A stretch of DNA of 64,000 nucleotides from the NCBI GenBank assembly GCA_944474755.1, contig OX104114.1, forward strand, positions 41,977,070 to 42,041,069, in the 5' to 3' direction. Positions within the stretch are counted from its first letter, which is position 1, and every line of letters starts with the position of its first letter. The stretch is from Limnoperna fortunei. Its lineage: Eukaryota; Mollusca; Bivalvia; Mytilida; Modiolidae. Shown here piece by piece: positions 55,015 through 64,000 of the stretch. The translations under genes and the position numbers were made by a program. Under the pieces are notes generated by a model. That model worked only from the letters and a program-made list of their open reading frames with translations. It had not been told where the DNA came from and did no database searches.

Positions 55015-55070
55015 AATGTCATTGAAGCTTCTTTCTATATTGTATTTCATTTTCGGCAGTTCTTATGCAG
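55010..55070 (+). CDS. Gene B exon 1: signal peptide
   Basis: M-A-M then [17 protein letters not shown], donor GCAG|GTATGT, phase 1. ATG 55,010 is homologous to gene A's first ATG. The frame is open further upstream to an ATG at 54,848, because a 27-bp unit (encoding RDLQLNTMA) is duplicated in frame just before the signal peptide. I prefer 55,010, since the upstream part aligns with non-coding 5' flank of gene A. Confidence 0.75.
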
Positions 55071-58000
55071 GTATGTTTAACTTAAATTTGCAACATGTAC
55101 TAACTTAATTATATTTCATAATGTTGGCTAAAATCGCGATGAGAAATTCCATATAAATGTATTGCGGATGTCGGTGTTCGTTACTTGAAGCATTGTTCAA
55201 GCTACTTTGAAATGTAAAATGCATTTTAATTGAGGAAACCTCTGTTGTACAAACCTGATATTTAAATTTATGCATTGCATTAGACATTGTTTTAATGTAA
55301 ATATAAGTGGGTGAAATGTACTTAGGGTCAAACAAGTAAAGTTTTGTCATTTGATATTTTAGATTCTGGAGACTCGGGGTGTGGCGGTCCGGGTCTATTA
55401 ACACAGTCCACAGGTGTAGTGGAGTCAGATCACTACGATGGACATACTCTTTACAGTCTAAATTCTCACTGCAGGTGGCAAATTGATACATCAGATGGAA
55501 GAGTTGTACGATTGTATACAGACTTCTTCGACACTGAATACGACACAAAGTATGTTCACATCTTGCTTAGTTAGATGCTAAAATAGTCTACATAATAAAC
55601 CTACCTACGTACACCTACTTTCCTACCTACCACCAACTACCTACCTACCTACACCTAGCCACCTACATACCACCTAACTACCTACCTATTTACACCTACC
55701 TCCTTTCATCTAATTACCGCCCTATCTTTCTTTCTTTCTTCGTATTTGGAACTAACTCCATCACTTAGACCTTATTATACATTAGACTTGATAAATAACT
55801 GTTATCACTATTTCAATTTTTATGCCCTAACGAAACTGTACACTGGAAGAATTTGATTAATGATGCGGGATAGATGATAATCTCATGTTGAGGTTATGAA
55901 CAACGAGAGTCCAAAAATACCAACGAACCCGACGGAACAACGAGAGCCGAAGTAAAGATTTCGGGAACAAAAAACATTGATTATAGTCACTACCAGTACC
56001 TGAATTCTACATTTTCACACATACTTTTTGAGCGGCAGTCGAAATGTGCTCATCCATTCACCAATTGATTTTTTTCGTTTTACCTGTTTTTATAGCTGCA
56101 AAAAATGCTAGTTGAACAATTAACTATTCAAACAATTAAGTAATCAGTTTTATTTCTTCTCTGATCCCTTTTGTTTATTATGTTGCATCAATGCCAGTGT
56201 AGTACAGAAGATTATTGGACCACTCTTATAAAACTAAACATACATTTTTTCTTTTAAACGCAAATTATTTCGACAAAACCCAATAATACTTTGATTAAAA
56301 TCAAAGCTTTGAGTTTAAGCTCAAACATTATTATAATTAGGCGCAAAACGTATAACGCTTAAACGCAAAACTGGGTGCTTTTTAATAGTATTGTGATTAA
56401 AAAAATGGTTGCATTTGAACACAATACTTATTGTGAATAAACGCAAAAATATTGCAAATAAACTCAATATTATAGCGAATAAGATCATTTTTCATTGGGA
56501 AAGTGTACTGAATATAACATGTCAGAATCTATATCATAAGATAAATAAATATGAAAACCCTATATCACACAATGATGGATACTGTGAATTCCTTTTTATT
56601 CGTGGGGTACCAATTTTCGTGGTAAGCTAATCCACGAATTTAAGAATCCAACGAAATATTAAATCTTTTGTATTGTTATTATGGATGTGAGCTACGTTTT
56701 ACAATGTGGACCGATGCTCCATGTAATTGAAGTGTATTTTTAATAGGTTGCAAGCTATGGAAACAGCCAATTTTTGATTAATCTTCCAGGTAAATACCTT
56801 GGATATCAAAGGCAATTATTAAAAATATCTCAGATAAGTTTTTTCTCATGTTTATTTGGTGAAATTCAAATGAATTCATACGTTTTTGTTCAAGACAGTT
56901 ATACTTCCGGTTTATTAAAATGTTTTTTGTAAATTGTTCATTTTATATGTACGGAAGTGTTATAATGTATCCTGTACGTTCAAATGTTCTTTTCTAATAA
57001 AAAAAATATAATAAATTTTATACTAGTAAAAATTAATCAATCTTTTTTTTTTGTATAAAATTTATAATCATGTCCTGTCAAAAGCCGACTGAAGCCATAC
57101 AAGTTTCACTACCGTTATATAAACACCCGTAGGGTAGTTTCAAACCAAGTTAATCTTTTCGATCACCATAAATCAATTAAAAGTCTAGCCAGGTGCACGT
57201 GTTTTTTTTAAAAGGTCATAAAATTAATCAAATCAAATAAGGATTGATAAATATTGAAATAAAAAAAAACAGTTAATTTTTGTTGGTCGAGTACAGCCAA
57301 ATGCCACCCCAAAAAAAATTTCTTCAAAATTACAAATCCACGAATTTACAATTTGGGGTAAAACCACGAAAATTGATACCCATGAATGTTCTTTCACAGT
57401 AGATGATAACCTCATGTTGGTGTTATGAGTTGTTAGGTTAAAATACGGAAATGCTGGCCACCAACTATACTTTTGGAAATGTTTGGGAAATGCCACGCTG
57501 CCTGCACGTTGATAACCTATTTGTAGCAATGAACACATACAAGGAAACCGACTGAAAACCAAGAGTCAAATTAAAGAAATAAAAGCATTCAATATAGTAA
57601 CTACCAATACGTGAATTCTACATTTCCAAACATACTTTTTTGCAGCAGTCGAAATGTAATTGTTTTTGTTTTTTTTCCTTATACTGTCACCAACTGTTTT
57701 GTTTCGTTTTATGGCTGAAATAATGCTGGTTAAACATTGAACAATTTACTATTAAAAATTAAAAAATTAAGTTTTGTTTCTTTTCTGAAACCCTTTGCTT
57801 ATTATATTGCATCACTGTCTTTTAAACTTTTAAACGCCAAATTTTGCGATCAAACGCAATAATTACTTTGATTAAAATCAAAACTGTGGGTATAAGTTCA
57901 AACAATATTGCAATTAAGCGCAAAACTTATTACGTTTAAATGCAAACCTTGGTGTGTTTTTTAGCAATAGTATTGGGATTAAACACAAAAAAGTGGTTAC

Positions 58001-61000
58001 ATTTTTACGCAATAATTATTGTAAATAAACGCAAAAATATTGCAAATAAAAGCAATACTATTAGGCACTTCTTTTGCGAATAAAATTATAAATTATTCAT
58101 CCGGAAAAAGCAAACTTGTGCAATAAAGAAGATGCAATATATCAAAAGGAGTAGTGCGATAAAGGGGTGTGATAAGTGGTGCGCGTCAAAGTTGCGTGAT
58201 ATGAATTAACCACCGTGAACTGAATCACATAATACAATAAAACTTTATTTAGTACTGAATATTACGTGTCAAAAATGTATATTATAAGCTATATAAATAC
58301 GAAAACCCTATATATACGCGAGGTTTAAGCATGTTATTGTTTATTATAGTATGATTTTCAAACATACAAGTTTAAGGTACACATACAGACATGGGTGTGA
58401 TATAGAAAATGTGATATAAGGTATATTCTGCAGCGAAGAAAATTCGCAACACATCTCTGATCGGTTGATGCCGTCATATAACTGACGTCATAATGATTGG
58501 TAATAAAGATTCTTTAAATAAATCATCTCTGTTAGTCTGTTTTGGGAAGCCGTGGTCTGTTGTAATTTGACACTTGTCCTATCAATTGTTCCCTTCAGAA
58601 TATGTTTCAAATATGTTACATAGGAATACTACATAAAAACAGAATCGCCTGTGTTTTTTTAATGATGCATAATATTAAAAGCAATAAGAGCCCAATTATT
58701 TTATTATGTATCAAACATTGTTGTAAAATCATTAAATATACACTTTTTTTACATCAGTGTTTATTTCGCCAGTATAATAGCTAGCATCGCAGATGTGAGT
58801 TTTGCGTAGAGTGTGTGTACAAATTGTTACGTGATTCTGGTGAAGAAACCCATTTCAGAGTTATAGCTGAGCTATTCGCAGAAAATATTGAACAGCACAT
58901 AAATTCATTTAAAAAGCCTTGAAAATGTATTTGACATCAAATGTCAGACTGGTTTTTTCTCAAATTAATATGTATGTGATGTCACCAACACATATTTCTC
59001 TAACGGAATGCAGAGACATTGTTCGGGTGTTCATAAGTAACCTCATGAACCATAAAATGTGCTATATGCTTGCATTTAGTCTGTGTCCTTAATCATACTG
59101 CAATAAAATGTAATAGATATGCAAATATATCTCATTCATTGTGTTAAACCGTTTGAACAAATGCCTCACCAAGTTCTTTGTAAAAATTACCATCGCATGT
59201 AATAATCTCATAAAAAAGTCATTCGTAAGTTTTTTACCTTTTACCTCAGCAAACGATATATGATTAATCAATTTTGAAAACAGGAAATTTTCTGACATTG
59301 AAATGCTAAATGAATATTTTCAACAGAACAACACGGTTGCAGGCGGCTGTGATCCAAAGAAACCAGTTGTCAAATATTATTACTCTTTAAACTCATATTC
59401 GGTGCAGTTAAATACATTTATAATAATCATGTATGTGAGTTATATTTTTCACCAAGTAATGAATTTATAATTTTGTTTACTTGATTTCGAATGAAAAAAA
59501 TACGTGTGGCTTTGCTTTAATTTATAGATCTAAATTATCGAACGCACTTTAAGGGAAACATATTTGAGATGAGGTTTGTCAGACGTAGGTTTCGTGTCTG
59601 GAAAACAACATTTATGCAGCTGTCGCATATTACGAACAGTATTATTCCCGAATCAGAATATTGTCAGTACATTAGATTGAGTTTAGTTATAGTATTCAAA
59701 AACAAAATGACACTATTATATCTTCATGCTTTGCCGTAGGCTAATGCAGCTATCCTCGACTCATTACAGCTTCCCAGTGACAAAATACAGGTCAAGTATG
59801 AAAATATCCGTATTATAACAGTATAATAATATTCCCGTATCAGTATTATTGTCAGTAGGACGTCATTTACGAAACCTATATACCCGGTGATGCTAACCGG
59901 TGCTAACCGTCTGTTTGACCCTATATTACGTAAGATGTGTTCCTATTGTAAGAGGCAAATTAATTATCTTCACATTAAAACAGTAAATATTGGTAAATCT
60001 TGGTAAACATCACATACATTCCATTTACTGCAAACATGCAAAAAAAAAGAATTATCATCGACTATAGCAGATTCCGTATATTACACAAATGTATCTATAA
60101 CGCAATTGTAACCCTATATTGCATACATGTACCTTAAAGTTGTATTGTTTAACTATAAATAAAGAACTAAACTAGCCTCAATGTATATCACAAATCAACT
60201 CTCAAACTATATCACATCGGGCCTCTTTGTGTTGATATGGTGTTCTCGGTTGATAAGCCTGTAATACCTATTTTGACATGTAATATTCATATATCTTGTA
60301 TTAAATACCGTTATTTTGAATATGTAATTCAGGTCACGGTGTTCAATCCATATTGTGTTTACACACAATGAGTTTCTGCTTTTATTCACAATAATTTGCG
60401 TCTAAATGCAATAATTCGGAATGATTTTGTTCAACATTGAGTTTAGCCGCAATAATGTTTATTTATAAACTCAAAGATTAAAATCGCAATTTACGCATGC
60501 AAAGTATTGTGTTCAAACACAATTTAAAAACTTACAAAAGTGGCTCTGATAAGCAAACGTTGTCAAACAATAGATTATATATTCATTTGGATTGTTCGAT
60601 TTTGAATATAAAATTATCGTTCAGTTGTTTAATATTACATTTTTCAGTTGTGATTACGATTTGGTTGCGGTTTACGACGGACCAAACGAACTTTCGAACC
60701 TTATTGGCAAATATTGTGGGTTAGGAGCAGACATTGAAGTGGTCTCATCTGGGAGGTATTTGTTTGTTGAATTTATATCAGACGACAGCAGACAATTTGC
60801 CGGATTCAGACTACACTACAACTTTCAACAAGCTTCGGGTACGTCATAAGATGCATTAAATATCAGGCAGAACAATCATATACACCTTTAACAATGGTTC
60901 CAACTGGTATGTCGCCTGCTATAATATAACAACTCGACATACAACTTGCCAACTCTCAAATATTATGAGCAGTTTTCTATATTTAGTCCATTAAGTTTGT

Positions 61001-61907
61001 TACAGTTAAACTAATTAGTTCTTTAAGAACAGCCATCGGAGCGAAAAAGTATGTAAAGATTTGCATTAACCGAGTGCTTGAAAATATGTTTTGTGTTATA
61101 AAACGAATATATATTATACAAAAACGTAAACTCCAGTATAAAGCAATCCTTGTTTGCGATTTTATATTTCGTTAAATCCGTCTGTGGTTTGTATCTCACA
61201 AATCGTCCTTGACTTTTGCCACGGTAAGTTTGCATCATTGTAGGTCGGCCATTTTTGTTTCTTAAGTGATTTTGCGTTGTTTAAAAAATGTTCGCATGCT
61301 TGCATAATGTTCAGCAGTATTCAAACAAATTAAACCAGGAAACCTTTTTGCCTTAATCGCAAGCGACATTGTCTGAATGATTTCGAACAAACAACAATCA
61401 GCTGCTTCTATTTCGTTCTAAATTATGTCAAAATTAACTATAGAAAATCGTACTATGAAAATGAAAAAAAATAAAAATTAAAACTTTTTATCTACAGAAG
61501 AGGATAGGCTCCACCAAATGCAGTAAGCAGTATTTATTTCTTACGCAAAAAACTTCAAATAAAACAGTGACCTGTAGAATAGATTTCGAATGTTTCTTTA
61601 GACTATTTTCGGAAACCTAAACAAATTCTAAATAATGATATTAGCGACAATTCAAATTATTAAAGGCAACTGTCATTTGTTATTTACCAATTACATTATT
61701 TGTAAATATTATTTCAGATCTTCGACCATATATAGAGCATTCCTAATTTTAATTACGTAGTTTACTCTTCTTTAGTCGGATGTGGTAAAGACTTTTTTAA
61801 ATGTGATAACCAGTTTTGTATACAAAGCGAATTGTTGTGTGATTCTGAAGATGACTGTGGAGATCAGTCTGATGAGAGATCACCGATGTGTCTTCAACAG
61901 TTACCAT
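55010..61907 (+). CDS. Gene B: CUB-LDLa receptor, LRP3/10/12-like (3' end not seen)
   Basis: Four exons on the plus strand: 55,010-55,070; 55,363-55,549; 60,648-60,838; 61,776-61,907, together 571 nt or 190 codons. Order: signal peptide, CUB1, LDLa1. It is the inverted paralogue of gene A: same exon lengths and phases, about 86% identical residues in CUB1 exon 3 by eye. After exon 4 there is a good donor (T|GTAAGG) but no second LDLa or CUB exon in the remaining 2.1 kb, so the gene either continues beyond the window or is truncated. Domains suggest an extracellular ligand-binding receptor; the LRP3/10/12 label rests on gene A's fuller architecture. Confidence 0.85.
55363..55549 (+). CDS. Gene B exon 2: first half of CUB1
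   Basis: Acceptor GATATTTTAG, donor GTATGT, 187 nt. It encodes [40 protein letters not shown] and DTSDGRVV, ending FFDTEYDT. Cysteines 1 and 2 of the CUB domain and the calcium-site Glu are present. Confidence 0.88.
55585..55740 (+). repeat. (CCTA)n simple repeat
   Basis: CCTACCTACC units, interrupted by ACCTA variants, then TTTCTTTCTTTCTT. The equivalent place in gene A intron 2 (14,425-14,465) has a shorter GGTAGGCAGGCAG tract, so the repeat seed was duplicated with the gene. Confidence 0.85.
55850..58080. repeat. Local duplication inside gene B intron 2
   Basis: 55,850-56,480 and 57,400-58,080 align: GATGATAATCTCATGTTGAG, CTACCAGTACCTGAATTCTA, CATTTTCACACATACTTTTT, GCAGTCGAAATG, then CTTCTCTGATCCCTTTTG-type text and TTGCGTTTA words recur in order in the second copy. 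Part of it also matches gene A intron 2 (14,080-14,230). This explains much of the larger size of this intron (5.1 kb against 1.6 kb). Confidence 0.7.
56240..56480. repeat. Degenerate AAACGCAATA/TATTGCAATTAAACGC words
   Basis: Phrases such as AAACGCAAATTATTTCG, AGGCGCAAAACGTATAACGC and AAACGCAAAAATATTGCAAA repeat every 16-22 bp. Further blocks at 57,830-58,080 and 60,355-60,530 in the same intron and at 13,060-13,200 in gene A. Confidence 0.6.
58081..60354 (+). other. Rest of gene B intron 2
   Basis: No coding signal. The phrase CTCTGATCGGTTGATGCCGT near 58,457 is shared with gene A intron 2 (13,901), confirming common origin. Nothing else recognised. Confidence 0.5.
60648..60838 (+). CDS. 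Gene B exon 3: second half of CUB1
   Basis: Acceptor ATTTTTCAG, donor G|GTACGT, 191 nt. It encodes [59 protein letters not shown]. Cysteines 3 and 4 and the Asp residues of the calcium site are intact. Confidence 0.9.
61776..61907 (+). CDS. Gene B exon 4: LDLa module 1
   Basis: Acceptor CTTCTTTAG, donor T|GTAAGG, 132 nt, phase 1-1. It encodes [37 protein letters not shown]: six cysteines and an intact DCGDQSDE signature. It differs from the gene A module at about 6 of 41 residues. Confidence 0.92.
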
Positions 61908-63260
61908 GTAAGGATCTTAAAATTTTTATGTAAGTTAAGGTTTTACGGCTCAAAACCAAAAATTTGCTGAAAGAATATTTTGCAGAAAAATATTTTGCGG
62001 CAAAAAACGGTTGTCATAGAGATAAAAATCTTAAATTATATATCAGCTGATACATAATATTATCATATATAAAAATTATATATCAAGAAGATAAATATCG
62101 TTAAGCAATGGTTATATAGTACATCAATATTCGAGACCGATAACGTTTTAATTTGAATGTTTAAAATTAATATTTTTAATATTCAACGAAGAATTGTGAC
62201 CATAAAATATAATCCCAAACGTCAAACGCATTATGACTTCACATTTCATTCATAGAATGGGAGTCACAATCGCTGTTATATAGAATCATTGGATATAAAC
62301 ATTCATTATGACGTCAAAGTGGGTCAGAAAAAAGTACATCTTCTATCACTTAGGTTGTATATATAGCTAAATTTTCAGATTTTGACAGAATATGTACTTA
62401 GTTTTTTAGATAAAAAATATCAAATTTATATCAGGATATTTTAGACCAATAACATATGTATACATAGTAACTTCAAGTAATGTAGTCTAAACTGCATGAA
62501 CAATACTTATTATTAATTTAAACAACTTTAAACATTCTGATTATTAAAAATGGTATAACACCTTTCTAAAAGTATCTAAAATAATTTATAAACTAAGTCA
62601 CCTTTGTATGCCGCAAGTAAACACTCGTCTCTGCATTTGGATTGATAATCCAACATGACTGACAAACACACGCGACATGTAACTATGTAGATTTCGTCTT
62701 GTTTTTTGAAAGACATACTAATTAGTTTGCATTATCGGAATACGTGTTTGTCAATATCGGAACATTTCGTCGATTGCTTAACAATTTCATAGACTCATAG
62801 GCAGTGTTTTCTTTGATTTTTTTCTAGATATGACAAAAAGTAACTCGACGGCTGTCTAATTAAAGACAGGCACTGCTTACTCGTCCAGAGTGGACATTTT
62901 TTCTCGCGTTTATGTTGTTCACTTATTGACGTTTTTTGTTTTGTGCTGTGTATGTTTGTCTAAATCCGAATTTGCAATGGTCTCTTGGTGTTCAGTTTGA
63001 TTTCTTGCTATTTTCTTCAAGTGTATTTTTATCTATCTAGAAGGAATTAGAGTTTCTTATTTGGTGTACAATAATCTTCTAGAAGTCAATTTGAATATCT
63101 CTTATTGTGTGTTCAAGTGTATGTTTAGTACTAAATGTCAGATGGGATTGGATTGAGGTTTGATTCTAACCTGCTAAAATAAAAATTAACTCATTCAATT
63201 ATGTAATTATTTTTTCATTTGTTCTAACCGAAAGTTCAAAAACTACTAACTACATGTTGT
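61908..63260 (+). other. DNA downstream of gene B exon 4
   Basis: 62,597-62,690 (TTTGTATGCCGCAAGTAAAC, CAACATGACTGACAAAC) aligns with the DNA just after gene A's exon 4 (6,170-6,230), so about 600 bp were inserted in B, or lost from A, before that point. Near 62,870-63,010 a stretch with GGCACTGCTTACTCGTCCAG resembles common mussel repeat DNA. No LDLa2 exon found. Confidence 0.55.
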
Positions 63261-63266
63261 AACTAT

Positions 63267-63900
63267 ATACGTCTACAAATAAGGCCTTACACTGTTAGAA
63301 TTAAATTTGTAACACTGTCAAATCTTTGTTTACCCTCAGCGGGATTCGAACTCACACCGTTGTGACACTGTGGCACCAATTCCCCTGCACTATGTTCAGC
63401 GGTCTAGACCTCTCGGCCAAATCCGCTATAAAAAAAATATAGCTTCATTAACCGGGGTTAATCGTAGACATGTGTACTAACGTGTGACGATGGAATTTTC
63501 GTAACCAATATGTATTAATCTGACAGTAATCTAATTCAGCATTTTTGTATATATTATATACGATGACAAAGTTACTTGTCATAGAATCACAGTAACTAAA
63601 TTATATACAAACATATAATATATCTATCCACCGGATTTTTGTAACTTCAGAAATACTGGGTTAGAATCAAATATTTATATATACGTCTACCAATTAAGCC
63701 TAACACTGTTAAAATTAGATTTTTAACAATGTCAAATGTTTGCTTACCCTCAACGGAAATCGAACTCACACTGTTCTGACACTGTGGCACCAATTCGCCT
63801 GCACTATGTCCCGCGGCCTAGTCCCCTCGGCCAAATCCACTATATAAAAATACAGCTTTATTAACCGGGGTGAATCGTAGACATATACATAGTACTAGCT
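63267..63900 (-). repeat. Tandem tRNA-derived SINE-like units, second locus
   Basis: Units start at about 63,267 and 63,681 (ACGTCTAC[A/C]AATTAAG[G/C]C), period about 414 bp; the second is cut off near 63,895. They carry the same tRNA-like block as 33,864-34,720 (GCGGGATTCGAACTCACACC; GCGGTCTAGACC). Both loci have two head-to-tail units, so the tandem form may be what spreads. Confidence 0.75.
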
Positions 63901-64000
63901 ACAATAATGTAGCTCTTTTTTATGGACGGAGCTACAAAGAGGTCCCATTACTCGTAATGGAGCAAAACACTCTTGGGATTTATACATATTTTCCGCTATT

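Overview
The window looks like nuclear DNA of a bivalve mollusc, probably a marine mussel (Mytilus or a close relative). It is AT-rich and sparsely coding. Genes are split by GT-AG introns, and mobile-element debris is dense. Several dispersed motifs are ones I associate with mussel and other mollusc genomes: the ACGCGCGTTTCGTCTA...CTCATCAGTG repeat near 11.96, 12.34, 35.1 and 48.35 kb, and the SINE body ending GCTGAAAGTGGCGTTAAAC near 24.9, 38.8 and 52.5 kb. The species call is an inference; no search was run.

Host genes. Two paralogous receptor-type genes face away from each other about 40 kb apart. Gene A is on the minus strand, exon 1 at 15,371, running down to at least 2,824. Its order is signal peptide, CUB, LDLa, LDLa, CUB, which is the N-terminal half of the LRP3/LRP10/LRP12 type of CUB-LDLa receptor. 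Gene B is on the plus strand from 55,010 to at least 61,907 and shows signal peptide, CUB, LDLa. Exons 1 to 4 have identical lengths in the two genes (61, 187, 191 and 132 nt) with identical phases, and parts of the introns and 5' flanks still align. They are an inverted duplication; both run off the window. Between them are a single fibrinogen-domain exon (minus, 31,991-32,122) and an orphan 3'-terminal exon (plus, about 43,952-44,207).

Mobile and repeat layout. 1-2,695: end of a two-gene Harbinger element sitting next to gene A's last visible exon. 17.4-17.8 and 44.5-45.0 kb: decayed non-LTR reverse transcriptase pieces. 22.42-29.95 kb: a very large palindrome with about 3-kb arms around a 428-bp spacer; its arms carry remains of a spliced multicopy gene. 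33.86-34.72 and 63.27-63.9 kb: tandem copies of a tRNA-derived SINE-like unit. 36.32-37.54 kb: a Tc1-like element. 40.0-43.54 kb: a degenerate minisatellite, then a MULE-like element with FLYWCH remnant, then a 47-bp-TIR element with an internally deleted Harbinger copy inside it. 46.26-46.73 kb: an array of an 18-bp palindrome. 47.67-53.14 kb: a foldback element holding a decayed tyrosine-recombinase element that has its own inverted ends. 53.58-53.89 kb: a 61-bp minisatellite.

How it fits together. The genes encode putative secreted or membrane receptors built from cysteine-rich ligand-binding modules. The DNA between them is a graveyard of inverted-repeat elements. The structures most worth a second look are the 7.5-kb palindrome, whose arms have each lost a different segment at a 5-bp microhomology, and the mirrored receptor pair. 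All frames, splice sites and alignments were read by eye.
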